A DNA stretch of 64,000 nt, taken from the NCBI RefSeq assembly GCF_004366635.1, contig NZ_SORN01000005.1:91833-155832 (forward strand). The letters run 5' to 3'. The notes under the pieces are model-generated. The model made no database searches. It was given only the letters and a program-made list of their open reading frames with translations, and had not been told where the DNA came from. Each line of letters opens with the position of its first letter. The first letter of the stretch is position 1. Below are positions 9,046-17,734 of the stretch, one piece after another. Both the position numbers and the translations under genes were made by a program. The DNA comes from Roseinatronobacter bogoriensis DSM 18756. Its GTDB lineage: Bacteria > Pseudomonadota > Alphaproteobacteria > Rhodobacterales > Rhodobacteraceae.

Positions 9046-9771
9046 TTAGTCCGTCAGCAAGGCCAGACTTGCTACGCCTTCACGCAAGACCCCTTCATGC
9101 GACAGCAAAAACTCCACATTGCGGCGCGCGGCGCGGGCGTGTTCGCGGGCCAATGCCTCCGCGCGCCCGCTTTCGCGCCCGGCAATCGCTTCGAGGATTG
9201 CGACATGCTGGGCCTGTGCAGAGATCAACGTGCGTTGCAGGGTCTCAATCCTGTCATGGTCCTCAAGGAAGGCCGAGGGGGAGGCGAAGGGCAGGGCGGT
9301 AATGCGCGCCAATTCGCGCTGAAGTGTGGCGCTTTGCGCCATTCGGGCAAGTTGATTGTGGAATGCGGTGTTCAGGCTGGAATAAGATTCCATATCAATG
9401 GCTTGATCTGCCAAAACCCGGTCGATTTCGCGCAGAATGGACTGCGCTTTTGCCAAGTCTTCCGGGCTGGCGCCGCGTTCTGCGGCATAGCGGGCGGCTG
9501 TCCCCTCCAGCACGCCGCGCAGGTCGATCGTATCCACCACATCGGCAAGTGCAAAGCTTCGTACGACGAAGCCGCCACCTCTGCCCCGTTCCAGCAACCC
9601 CTCTTCGGCAAGGCGCGAGAGGGCGGCGCGAATGGGGGTGCGCGAAATCGCCAGCTCTTCAGCCAGCGCGACCTCGTATAGCCGGGTGCCGCCCGTAATC
9701 GTGCCGCTCAGAATGCGTTGGCGCAAGCCAAGCAACGCCTTTTGTGTTTGTGTCAGCGATTCATGTGCCAT
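9046..9771 (-). CDS. GntR-family regulator with FCD domain
   Basis: Regulator of 241 residues: winged HTH at about 10-75 (EVALAEELAISRTPIRAALSRLAEEGLLE) followed by an all-helical FCD effector domain from about 90 (DLRGVLEGTAARYAAERG), whose helices normally bind a carboxylate ligand through a metal. The start at 9771 leaves a GCAGGTAGAC stretch upstream; an earlier ATG at 9801 would run through the operator. Four ATGTATACAT-type sites flank the gene, two before it and two before the downstream O-demethylase operon. Autoregulation and ligand-relieved repression of the aromatic operon are inferred. Confidence 0.88.
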   Translation of the reverse strand: MAHESLTQTQKALLGLRQRILSGTITGGTRLYEVALAEELAISRTPIRAALSRLAEEGLLERGRGGGFVVRSFALADVVDTIDLRGVLEGTAARYAAERGASPEDLAKAQSILREIDRVLADQAIDMESYSSLNTAFHNQLARMAQSATLQRELARITALPFASPSAFLEDHDRIETLQRTLISAQAQHVAILEAIAGRESGRAEALAREHARAARRNVEFLLSHEGVLREGVASLALLTD

Positions 9772-9787
9772 GTCTACCTGCCGAAAA

Positions 9788-9832
9788 ATGTATACAGGCA
9801 AATCTAGGCCAATTCCGCAAGCATGTATACAC
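9788..9832. promoter_or_regulatory. Two GTATAC-centred operators upstream of gntR
   Basis: ATGTATACAG at 9788-9797 and ATGTATACAC at 9823-9832, 35 bases apart (centre to centre), lie 17 and 52 bases upstream of the gntR start. They match the sites before the O-demethylase except in the last base. Placement fits autorepression. Confidence 0.65.
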
Positions 9833-9935
9833 TGGCTGCGCCATGCCTGTTGAACACCCTAGGCAGGCGTGATTTTTCCGGTTCAAGGAAAACGCGTTGC
9901 GCTGTCACGATCGGGGCGGTTGCGATAATCTCGCT

Positions 9936-10607
9936 TCAGGTGGGGGCGCTGTCGCGTGCCCCTGTCACCATGCGCCGGACGCTTTCGATTGCGGCTGTCG
10001 TTCCATCGACCAGCGGCAAGCTGACATGGGGGGCAAAACCCCGCGCCAGACCTGCCAGAGGCCCCCCACCAAGAACGATGCTGTCAATGCCACCTGTCTT
10101 TGCGCGTTGCTGGCACAAGCGTAGCAAGGGCTCTGCCAACTCTGTGTGAATGGCGCCGGGGTCTGTCCAGATGCTGTCTTGCAGTACGGTTACATCCGCC
10201 AGATGATCAAGCAGCCCGTAATGCGCAACAATCGCGCGCAGCGATCCCTGCACGCTGGGACTGAACGACACGATGGAAAAGCGCGGGCCGTGTTCCAGCG
10301 CACGCGTTAAAGCGGCCTGCGCAATTCCGATTACCGGTTTGCCTGTTTGCGCGCGCACCTGATCCAGCCCTGTATCGCCGAAAGATGCCAGCACGATAGC
10401 GTCCATGCCGTGGTGGTTTTGCTCTACCGCGGCCAGCACTCCTTGCATCGCAAGCGCGCTGTCCTCAGGGGTTACAATCAACTCCGGGCCGAATGCGGCA
10501 GGCACGGTTTGCACCACCTCTCCCGGTTGGGCTGCCGCTTGCGCGGCCAGATCTATTCGCCTGGTCACCCCAAGCGAGGTGTTTGGGTTCACAACTAGGA
10601 TGCGCAT
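9936..10607 (-). CDS. Asp/Glu/hydantoin-racemase-fold protein lacking both family cysteines
   Basis: Protein of 223 residues with the N-terminal RILVVNPNTS signature of hydantoin/Asp-Glu racemases. Active members use two cysteines at about residues 76 and 181. Here the first position is S75 (LASFGDTGL, usually ACFGDPGL) and the second is G181 (LGGGPLAG, usually LGCAG). Two-base racemisation by cysteines therefore seems impossible. It may be a decarboxylase or isomerase of related fold, a binding protein, or inactive. It is separated from the TRAP dctM gene by one base and so belongs to that operon (dctP-dctQ-dctM-this gene). Confidence 0.75.
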   Translation of the reverse strand: MRILVVNPNTSLGVTRRIDLAAQAAAQPGEVVQTVPAAFGPELIVTPEDSALAMQGVLAAVEQNHHGMDAIVLASFGDTGLDQVRAQTGKPVIGIAQAALTRALEHGPRFSIVSFSPSVQGSLRAIVAHYGLLDHLADVTVLQDSIWTDPGAIHTELAEPLLRLCQQRAKTGGIDSIVLGGGPLAGLARGFAPHVSLPLVDGTTAAIESVRRMVTGARDSAPT

Positions 10608-10608
10608 G

Positions 10609-11898
10609 TTACGAGAGTATCACCGAAGGAAGCCACAGGGAAATTGCAGGAAACACATTGATCAGCGCGAGCGCTATAAGCATGGCTCCGATGAACCACA
10701 TCATGGACGGGATGATCTGCGCCAAAGAGATGCGGGCAATCGCGCATGTAATCAGCACGACCGAGGCGACAGGCGGCGTTTGCTGCCCGATCCCCAGATT
10801 GATCGTGACAATCAGGCCAAAATGCACCCGGTCGATGCCCAACTGATCAGCCAGCGGCAAGAAGATCGGAACCAGCATCAGAATGGCAGGTGTGCCGTGC
10901 ACGATTGTTCCGGCCAACAGGAAAAACACATTGATTGCCAGCAGCACGACCCAGTAATTCTCGGATATTCCAAGGATCGCGTTGGCAATTTCTTGCGGGA
11001 TGCGCTGGTTGGTCAGATACCATCCCAAGAGTGTCGATGTGGCGACGATGAACATCAGCATGGCGCTGCGTTTGCCTGCGATGCGCAGCGTATCCAGAAA
11101 CACCCGCCATGTGACCGTGCGGTATAGAAACGCAGCCATAACAATGGACCAGAGTGCGGCCACAGCGCCCGCTTCGGTCGCGGTAAAGACGCCGCCCAGA
11201 ATGCCGACAAGGATAAGGATCGGTAATGTCAGCGGAAGTGCGGCATCCTTGCCGGTTGAGGCAACACGCGCCCATGAAAACGCGCCCTCGGTCGGATAGC
11301 CGCGTTTTACGGAAATCAGATAGGCGGTCATGATCAGCAGGAAACAGACCAGAAAGCCCGGCAGGATGCCCGCTGCAAAAAGCTGCGCGATCGAGGCATT
11401 GGCCACATAGGCATAAAGGATCAAGTTCAGGCTGGGCGGAACAATAATCGCCATCGTCGCCGAGGTGGATGTGACAGCAGCGGCAAAAGCCGCCGGATAG
11501 CCGCGCTTTTTCATCTGCGGGATCATGACTGACCCGATCGCCGCAGCATCTGATGTTGCCGTGCCAGAGATTTCCGAGAAGAACAGCGATGTCAGGATAT
11601 TCACATGCGCCAGCCCGCCGCGAATATGCCCGACAAGGGAAGAGGCGAAGGCAATCAGCTTTTCAGCAATCTTGCCCTGGTTCATGATTTCGCCTGCGAT
11701 CATGAATAACAGTGCTGCGACCAGCAGGTAGTTATTCGCGCCGCCAAAGGGGATTAGCCCGATGATCTGGGGCACAACGGCCGGGTCCAGAATGATCATG
11801 ACCGAGGCTGTCACCCCAAGCACAAAAGCAATCGGCATGCCCATCATCAACAGGCCGATCAGAAGGATTAGAATGATATAGCCAGGGTCCAGAAACAT
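10609..11898 (-). CDS. dctM: TRAP transporter large permease, DctM type
   Basis: Membrane protein of 429 residues with about twelve hydrophobic segments and the DctM hallmarks: an N-terminal GLLMMGMPIAFVLGVTA segment and PPSLNLILYAYVANASIAQLFAAGILPG. It forms the ion-coupled channel of a tripartite carboxylate importer with the small permease and periplasmic receptor encoded upstream. Its ATG overlaps the DctQ stop (TGATG). The cargo is not readable; the linked amidase and carbamoyl hydrolase suggest an N-containing organic acid. Confidence 0.92.
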   Translation of the reverse strand: MFLDPGYIILILLIGLLMMGMPIAFVLGVTASVMIILDPAVVPQIIGLIPFGGANNYLLVAALLFMIAGEIMNQGKIAEKLIAFASSLVGHIRGGLAHVNILTSLFFSEISGTATSDAAAIGSVMIPQMKKRGYPAAFAAAVTSTSATMAIIVPPSLNLILYAYVANASIAQLFAAGILPGFLVCFLLIMTAYLISVKRGYPTEGAFSWARVASTGKDAALPLTLPILILVGILGGVFTATEAGAVAALWSIVMAAFLYRTVTWRVFLDTLRIAGKRSAMLMFIVATSTLLGWYLTNQRIPQEIANAILGISENYWVVLLAINVFFLLAGTIVHGTPAILMLVPIFLPLADQLGIDRVHFGLIVTINLGIGQQTPPVASVVLITCAIARISLAQIIPSMMWFIGAMLIALALINVFPAISLWLPSVILS

Positions 11899-12425
11899 CA
11901 GCCGTCACTTTGCGTCATAAGGTCATCGGGTTTGATCCGATCCATCATCAGGCCCACAAACCGGACCAGACAGATCAGCACGATCAGTGCACCGCCCAGC
12001 GGCATGGCGCCGCGAAACAGAACCACCGGAAGATCGACGGAAATAAGCTGCCGCGCGCCAAAGCTGAGCACCGCCTTGCCGCCATACCAGGCCAGCAAGC
12101 CACCCAGCCAGGCCATCATCAGCAGGTTCAGCCCCATGATGACCCTTTGCACAATCTCGGGCAGACTGCGCACAACACTGTCAAAGCCCAGGTGTTCATT
12201 GGTGCGCGTCAGATAGGCCGCCCCGATAAAGGTCAGCGCGGCCAGCATATGTGCGGGCAATTCTTCCCCCCAAGAGACGGAAGAATTCAGGATGAAGCGC
12301 GAATAGACCGCGTAATTCAGCAAGACCAGAAGCGCCCCGGCCATGAAGATGACGAAGGCGTCCAGCACCCATAGCAACGCAGCGTCCAGACGCTGAACGA
12401 TTTTTTCAATCATCTCCATGACCAC
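11898..12425 (-). CDS. dctQ: TRAP transporter small permease, DctQ type
   Basis: Four-helix membrane protein of about 175 residues, the usual DctQ size, with the SRFILNSSVSWGEELPAHMLAALTFIGAAYLTRTNEHLGFD region that contains the family's W-x-E-E-L motif and a conserved N-E-H. It bridges receptor and large permease. The start is uncertain: a GTG at 12425 or an ATG at 12419, neither with a strong ribosome site. It lies 6 bases after the receptor stop. Confidence 0.88.
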   Translation of the reverse strand: MVMEMIEKIVQRLDAALLWVLDAFVIFMAGALLVLLNYAVYSRFILNSSVSWGEELPAHMLAALTFIGAAYLTRTNEHLGFDSVVRSLPEIVQRVIMGLNLLMMAWLGGLLAWYGGKAVLSFGARQLISVDLPVVLFRGAMPLGGALIVLICLVRFVGLMMDRIKPDDLMTQSDG

Positions 12426-12431
12426 GACCCA

Positions 12432-13412
12432 TCACTCGATGCCAAGTGCGCTGAGTGTCGCCGCAACCATGTCTGCGCCAGCGACATCCACGAAAGTCGG
12501 GCTTTCGTACAGGGGTTGTGCAGCGGCCTGAAATGCAGCGAAATCGACTTCGTTTATGGCGATCTTGTCTGCAAGATCGGCCACGACCGAGGCATCGGTT
12601 TCATCGCCCCACTCAAATGTCCATGAGGCCATATCAGCGGCGATTTCCAGCAGTTGATCGCGTGTCTCTTCATCGAGGCTGGCAAGGAAAGGCTCACCAA
12701 ACAACAGGAAAGTGGGCAGATAGACGTGGTTCGACATCGACATATAGCCCTGCACTTCATACAGGCGCGCCGAGTCTGTGATCTGTGCGGGGTTTTCCTG
12801 ACCATCAACAACGCCTTGATCCAGTGCAGAATAGACTTCGCCAAAAGAAAGCGGCGTTGCATTGGCGCCCAGCGTGTTGAACATCTCGACCCGTTGGCGG
12901 CTGGTGGGGGTCCGGATTTTCAGCCCCGCCAGATCATCTGGCGTCACAATCGGGCGCACGGAATTTGTGATTACCCGAAAGCCGTTATCCCAAAGTGCGG
13001 CCAGACGCATACCATTGCCCGCAAACCCTTCGGCCAGCATTTCGCCTGCGGGGCTGGCGGCAAAGGTCTGCACGGCAGCGCGGTCGGCAAACAGATAGGG
13101 TAGGTCAAAGATTGCCGCGCGCGGGTTGATCTGTACCACGGCAGAAGCGGACAGGGAGGCGTGATGCGTCCCAAAGCCAAGCCCTTGGAGCACGTCTTCT
13201 TCTGACCCCAGCGTGTTGCCCATGAATATCTGCACGTCGATCTTGTCCGCCATCGCCGCTTCGACACGTTGCGCGTATTCAGTCAGGAACACATGCGCGA
13301 AGGAGCCATCGGGCAGGGAGGAGTTGATTTGCAGGACTGTCGGGTTGGCAAATGCCGTGAAGGGCAGTGACACGGCAACGGCAGAGGCAAGCAGCACGGT
13401 GCGAATGGTCAT
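12432..13412 (-). CDS. dctP: TRAP transporter periplasmic receptor, DctP family
   Basis: Solute receptor of 326 residues with a Sec signal peptide (MTIRTVLLASAVAVSLPFTAFA, cleavage about residue 22). The DctP fold is shown by the substrate-contact block at about 150-185 (LAGLKIRTPTSRQRVEMFNTLGA) with the conserved arginine that pairs a carboxylate in this family, and by the GEVYSALDQGVVDGQENP block. This points to a carboxylate cargo. First gene of the TRAP operon; GAAAA/TTTTC palindromes lie 83-128 bases upstream. Confidence 0.92.
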   Translation of the reverse strand: MTIRTVLLASAVAVSLPFTAFANPTVLQINSSLPDGSFAHVFLTEYAQRVEAAMADKIDVQIFMGNTLGSEEDVLQGLGFGTHHASLSASAVVQINPRAAIFDLPYLFADRAAVQTFAASPAGEMLAEGFAGNGMRLAALWDNGFRVITNSVRPIVTPDDLAGLKIRTPTSRQRVEMFNTLGANATPLSFGEVYSALDQGVVDGQENPAQITDSARLYEVQGYMSMSNHVYLPTFLLFGEPFLASLDEETRDQLLEIAADMASWTFEWGDETDASVVADLADKIAINEVDFAAFQAAAQPLYESPTFVDVAGADMVAATLSALGIE

Positions 13413-13494
13413 GGCGGGGTTCCTTTATCTGGTTTCAAGTTACATGTCGGACATCTTGTTCACGGTAAAATTTTTGCACAGCTTATCCGTTTCT

Positions 13495-13540
13495 GAAAAA
13501 CAGTTTTCTTGAGCATTTGCGTGAAAACTCTTTTTTCACG
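13495..13540. promoter_or_regulatory. Two GAAAA/TTTTC palindromes upstream of the TRAP operon
   Basis: GAAAA-N4-TTTTC at 13495-13508 and CGTGAAAA-N5-TTTTCACG at 13520-13540 (8-base arms) lie between the dctP start and the amidase 3' end. A weaker GAAA-N6-TTTC occurs at 15090-15103. They look like dimer operators. The RpiR protein encoded at 17733-18578 is one candidate binder, but that is inference. Confidence 0.4.
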
Positions 13541-13617
13541 GCATCTCGTCTTGTTTGCGCGCAATTCGCATAATTTTTGGCCAGTTTTGAATCGCCACCA
13601 GCCCTGTCGCGAGCGAC

Positions 13618-15018
13618 TCAGCCCGGCATTGCAAGGGGCAGGGCCTGCTGTATTCTATGGGCCAGCCCAAGAAGCATGGGTTCAGAGTATCGTTTTCCGA
13701 TCAGTTGCAGCCCGACAGGCATTCCGTTGGAATCCAGCCCGATTGGAACGGACAGCGCCGGAAAGCCGGTCAGCGTGATCAGGTAGGTTTGTGCAAGCCA
13801 ATCCACATAATTCGATAGCGGGCGCCCATTGATCTGGTCGGGATAATTGACCTCGACCGGAAACGGGGTGACGGGCACTGTCGGCGTGGCAATCAGATCG
13901 CAGGTTTCAAACTCTGCCAGCATGCGCAGCCAAGCTTGCTTCTGTTGCGACCGCGCCTGAGCGATTTGCCGTGACGTGACGTTCAGCCCCGCTTCGATAT
14001 TGCCGCGTAAAGAAGGGTTCAGCTCTTCAAGCCGGTCAAGATAATCGGCATAATTGCACACCATCCACTGGCCGCGCAAAAGCTGATAGGCCGCGTTGCT
14101 GTCGGATAGCGACAGCGCGCTGTCTGTCATGGACAAACCCAGCCCGGCAACGGCCCCCAGCCCGTTTTCGCAGGTGCGTGCCACATCAGCGTCAATTCCA
14201 AGCCCCGCAATGTCGGGGGCATATGCAACCCGTAAACCGCGCGGGTCGAAGCGCGTCACGTAATCCGCCAGATCGGTCGGCGCAAACCCCCAATCGGGCG
14301 GCGTGGAAATGGGCGAAAGGTCATCAACCCCGGCAATTGCCCCAAGCATCAAGGCGACATCCTGCGCGCTGCGCGCCATCGGGCCGTTTACGCGCCCCAC
14401 ATCCCAAGGCTGTGCAACCGGATCACTGGCGACAAGCCCGGCCGTCGGGCGCAGACCGACAAGGCCGCAAAAGCTGGCAGGTATCCGCAAAGAGCCGCCG
14501 AAATCTGTCCCCTCTGCCAGCGGGATCATATGCGCGGCCAGTGCTGCCGCGCCGCCGCCTGTGGACCCGCCGACCGAGCGGGTTGTGTCCCAAGGGTTCA
14601 CGGTCGCCCCGAAAAGCGCATTCTTGGTATTGGCCCCTGCGGCAAATTCCGGGGTGTTGGTCTTTCCCAAGACAATTGCGCCAGCCGCTTTCAATCTGCG
14701 CACGATGGCGGCGTCTTTTGCGGGAATATTATCTGCCAGCAAACGTGACCCGAAAGTCGTGCGGATGCCTGCCGTCTCGGTGACATCCTTGATCCCGACC
14801 GGCAAACCCGCAAGTTGCCCCCAGTCGTCTTGCGCTGTGTTATCCAGCGCCAGCGCCTGTTCCAGCGCTTGATCGGCGCATAGGGTGACAAAGGCGTTTA
14901 TCTGCGGGTTACGCGCAGAAATCTGGTCCAGATGGGCCTGCATCACCTCCAGGCAGGACACCTCCCGCTGTCTGAGTGCGGCTTGAATCCGAGCCGCGCC
15001 GAGTGCAACAATTTCCAT
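13618..15018 (-). CDS. Amidase-signature family hydrolase
   Basis: Amidase of 466 residues with the full Ser-cisSer-Lys triad by numbering from the preceding GTG: K78 (VGIKD), S153 (VGGSTGG) and nucleophile S177 (GTDFGGSLR); subtract one from the ATG used here. The second serine of the usual GGSSGG is threonine. The family hydrolyses amides, ureides or carbamates. The ATG at 15018 is preceded by AGGAAAGG. It is transcribed divergently from the carbamoyl hydrolase, with a 166-base AT-rich gap, and points toward the TRAP operon. Probably acts on the imported amide; substrate unknown. Confidence 0.87.
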   Translation of the reverse strand: MEIVALGAARIQAALRQREVSCLEVMQAHLDQISARNPQINAFVTLCADQALEQALALDNTAQDDWGQLAGLPVGIKDVTETAGIRTTFGSRLLADNIPAKDAAIVRRLKAAGAIVLGKTNTPEFAAGANTKNALFGATVNPWDTTRSVGGSTGGGAAALAAHMIPLAEGTDFGGSLRIPASFCGLVGLRPTAGLVASDPVAQPWDVGRVNGPMARSAQDVALMLGAIAGVDDLSPISTPPDWGFAPTDLADYVTRFDPRGLRVAYAPDIAGLGIDADVARTCENGLGAVAGLGLSMTDSALSLSDSNAAYQLLRGQWMVCNYADYLDRLEELNPSLRGNIEAGLNVTSRQIAQARSQQKQAWLRMLAEFETCDLIATPTVPVTPFPVEVNYPDQINGRPLSNYVDWLAQTYLITLTGFPALSVPIGLDSNGMPVGLQLIGKRYSEPMLLGLAHRIQQALPLAMPG

Positions 15019-15089
15019 CACGTAACCTTTCCTGCGCCTGTTTCCTGAGCATCGAGTTCAAAAAACAAATTATCATGGATGTTTTATGT

Positions 15090-15103
15090 GAAAAAATAAT
15101 TTC
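15090..15103. promoter_or_regulatory. Possible operator in divergent amidase/carbamoylase promoter
   Basis: GAAA-N6-TTTC sits in an AT-rich stretch between the divergent amidase and M20-peptidase genes. It resembles the palindromes before dctP, so the two promoters may share a regulator. The match is short and may be chance. Confidence 0.25.
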
Positions 15104-15184
15104 GCAAGTTGTCACGTGTCATGTCAGTTCATAACGTCACCTTGCGCTGAATATTTAGACGGTTCGCGCAAAAAGGAGGTGCTT

Positions 15185-16453
15185 ATGGTCTTGTCAGGCC
15201 CCCGCCCGTCACAGGCTTTGTCTGCGCGCATGTTTGCTGAACTGGCGAAAGAAACGGCCGATTCCCCCGGTATCACGCGCGCCTCGTTCGGCGTGGGAGA
15301 GGCATTTGCACATTCTCTGGCGGCCGCTGTCGCGCAAGAACTGGGGCTGTCGGTCACCACGGATATTGCAGGCAATCAATACATGATCTGGCCGGGCAGG
15401 GACCGTGATGCGCCGCGCGTCTTTATCGGGTCGCATATGGATAGCGTGCGGCATGGCGGCAATTATGACGGCGCGGCAGGTGTTGTTGCCGGTCTGGCTG
15501 CGGTCGCCGATCTGCAAGCGGAAGGGTTTACGCCTGCGCAGGATATCGTCGTCATGGCGATCCGTGCAGAAGAGCTGGTCTGGTTCCCCACGCCATATTG
15601 CGGCAGCAGGATGGCCTTTGGCCTGCTCGACCCTTCGGAATATGATGCGGTGAAGCGTTCCGATACGGGCCGATCACTTGCGGAGCATATGCGTGAGGAA
15701 GGCTGTGATCCGGACGCCTTGAAAGCAGGCGCGCGCCCTTTGGACCCGGCCACCATCCGGCACTTTATTGAAGTGCATATCGAACAGGGCGTGACCTTGG
15801 ATATGAAGGGCATACCAGTCGGGGTGGTCAATGGCATCCGTGGCAACCTGCGATACCGACATGCGCGCATAACAGGCAAATATGCCCATGCAGGCGCGCT
15901 TGCCCGTGAATATCGCCATGATGCGGTGCTGGCCGGGGCCGAATTTGTGCAGGTGCTGGAACACAAATGGGATGCGCTGACAGCCCAAGGTGACGATTTC
16001 GTGGCAACTGTGGGTGAATTCTGGACCGATCCTGACATGCATGGCATGACCAAGGTGCCGGGAAGCGTGAATTTCACGATGGACCTGCGCAGCCTGTCAA
16101 ACGACGTGCTGATGCGCGTCGATGCCTATCTGCGCGACATGGCGCGAGAGATCGGAGAGCGTCGCCGTGTGGTTATTGACATCGGGGACTACACCAACGC
16201 CCCGCCCGCAGTTATCGACCCGGCTTTGGTCACCAGTTTTGAACGCGCTGCACGAAGGCTGGCAATCCCCACGCTGACCCTTCCATCCGGCGCGGGCCAT
16301 GATTGCGCGACCTTTTCGTGGCAGGGCGTTTCGGCAGGGATGGTGTTTATCCGCAACCAGAATGGCAGCCATAACCCCGATGAGGCAATGGAGATGCCAG
16401 ATTTCGACAAGGCCGTGCAGGTGCTGAGTGAAGCCTTGCGCGACATTGGCTGA
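15185..16453 (+). CDS. Zn-dependent N-carbamoyl-amino-acid/allantoate amidohydrolase (M20 family)
   Basis: Soluble metal hydrolase of 422 residues in the hydantoinase/carbamoylase M20 subfamily. Metal ligands are visible as H84 (GSHMDSV), D95 (NYDGAAG), E129/E130 (RAEEL), H198 (EVHIEQG) and a C-terminal GAGHD histidine. Members cleave N-carbamoyl amino acids, allantoate or ureidoglycolate. The ATG at 15185 follows a near-perfect AAGGAGGTG. The segment after E129-E130 reads LVWF instead of the commoner G-x-R-F, so specificity may differ. With amidase and TRAP genes it suggests stepwise hydrolysis of a cyclic or linear ureide. Confidence 0.87.
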   Translation: MVLSGPRPSQALSARMFAELAKETADSPGITRASFGVGEAFAHSLAAAVAQELGLSVTTDIAGNQYMIWPGRDRDAPRVFIGSHMDSVRHGGNYDGAAGVVAGLAAVADLQAEGFTPAQDIVVMAIRAEELVWFPTPYCGSRMAFGLLDPSEYDAVKRSDTGRSLAEHMREEGCDPDALKAGARPLDPATIRHFIEVHIEQGVTLDMKGIPVGVVNGIRGNLRYRHARITGKYAHAGALAREYRHDAVLAGAEFVQVLEHKWDALTAQGDDFVATVGEFWTDPDMHGMTKVPGSVNFTMDLRSLSNDVLMRVDAYLRDMAREIGERRRVVIDIGDYTNAPPAVIDPALVTSFERAARRLAIPTLTLPSGAGHDCATFSWQGVSAGMVFIRNQNGSHNPDEAMEMPDFDKAVQVLSEALRDIG

Positions 16454-16471
16454 CACACGAAAGGACATCAG

Positions 16472-17452
16472 ATGCCCGAGGATATTCGCGCAATTCGTAT
16501 TCACCAAAACGGCGGGCCAGAGGTCTTGCAATGGGAAGGCACAACCCTTGCAGACCCCGCGCCGGATGAGGTGCAGTTGCGTCATCATGCAATCGGGCTG
16601 AATTTCCTTGAGGTGAATTTTCGCGCCGGATTCTACAAGACCGATATGCCCTATATTCCCGGCAATGAAGGGGCTGGGGTCATCACCGCGCTGGGCGATG
16701 CGGTGAAGGGGCTGAACATTGGCGACCGGGTCGCTTATGCGGGGCCGCTGGGGTCCTATTCCCAGATGCGCAATATCAAGGCAGACCAGTTGATCGCGCT
16801 GCCCGATGATGTGGATTACCAGACCGCCGCTGCCCTGATGTTCAAGGGGTTCACAGCGCGCTACCTGTTGAGAGATACATTTCCTGTCGGACCGGGGCAT
16901 GTGGTTCTGTATCACGCCGCTGCGGGCGGGTTGGGACTGATTTTCTGTCAATGGGCGGCGGCACTTGGTGCGACGGTTATCGGAACAGTCGGATCAGATG
17001 CGAAAATCCCGCTGGCGCTGGCGCATGGGTGTCGGCATGTCATCAACTATCGCACACAGGATTTCTCAGCACGCATCCGCGAATTGACCGGGGGGCAGGG
17101 GGTTGATGTGGTTTATGACGCCGTTGGCAAGGATACCTTTGAAGGGTCATTGAACAGTCTGAAAACACGGGGCCTGTGGGTGTCATTCGGGCGCGCGTCC
17201 GGTCCGCCGCCAGCGGTGGAAATGTCAACGCTGGCTGCCAAGGGGTCGCTTTATGCGACGCGGCCAACCTTGTTTCACCACATTAACACCGCGCAACAAC
17301 GCCGTGTCGCGGCGGCCGACATGTTCTCGGCGCTGCAATCAGGGGCGTTCAAGGTCGAGATCAATCAATCCTATCCGCTTCAGGATGCAGGAACCGCCCA
17401 TGCGGATATAGAAGCGCGGGCAACGACCGGGGCCTCGATTCTGGTGCCTTAG
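16472..17452 (+). CDS. Zinc-independent NADPH:quinone oxidoreductase (MDR superfamily)
   Basis: Medium-chain reductase of 326 residues. The N-terminal GroES-like domain has the quinone-reductase block NFLEVNFRAGFYKTDMPYIPGNEGAGV; the Rossmann domain has AAAGGLGLIFCQWA at about 150 with a following GTVGSDAK. No catalytic zinc cysteines or structural zinc loop are present, as expected for the QOR branch. It starts 18 bases after the carbamoylase stop and is probably cotranscribed. Its role there is unclear: redox of a pathway intermediate or a detoxifying function. Confidence 0.87.
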   Translation: MPEDIRAIRIHQNGGPEVLQWEGTTLADPAPDEVQLRHHAIGLNFLEVNFRAGFYKTDMPYIPGNEGAGVITALGDAVKGLNIGDRVAYAGPLGSYSQMRNIKADQLIALPDDVDYQTAAALMFKGFTARYLLRDTFPVGPGHVVLYHAAAGGLGLIFCQWAAALGATVIGTVGSDAKIPLALAHGCRHVINYRTQDFSARIRELTGGQGVDVVYDAVGKDTFEGSLNSLKTRGLWVSFGRASGPPPAVEMSTLAAKGSLYATRPTLFHHINTAQQRRVAAADMFSALQSGAFKVEINQSYPLQDAGTAHADIEARATTGASILVP

Positions 17453-17530
17453 GTTTCGATGGCTGGACGCCTGACGCGCTTCATAGCCCGCAAATGACGC
17501 CTGCTGGTGTTTGCAACCTGACACAGAATA

Positions 17531-17734
17531 CCCCATGACTGATTGGAGGGCGTTGCAGTCTTTGACCAGCGCGTAGTCAAGGCCGAAGGCCGCCGCGCAT
17601 CGCCGTGCCGTGGGGGCGGCCCGGCGATGCGCGGCTTTGCACCCCGCCTCGCTATGTCCGTAGAGTCCCGCATAGCCGCCTCTCGCAAAGACATCACATG
17701 TGGCGCGGGAAACATTCGTCAGGTGGCGAACACT
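17531..17734. repeat. Dispersed intergenic palindromic repeat, intact copy
   Basis: A noncoding element of about 200 bases with a perfect 14-base inverted repeat at its centre (17592-17605 with 17622-17635, 16-base loop). A second copy, on the opposite strand and interrupted in the centre, lies at 31491-31787; a degenerate one is at 36150-36262. Shared blocks include GAGGGCGTTGC and CTATGTCCG. The copy lies between convergent genes and ends at the RpiR stop. It resembles REP/MITE-like elements; no terminal duplication or ORF is evident. Confidence 0.7.
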
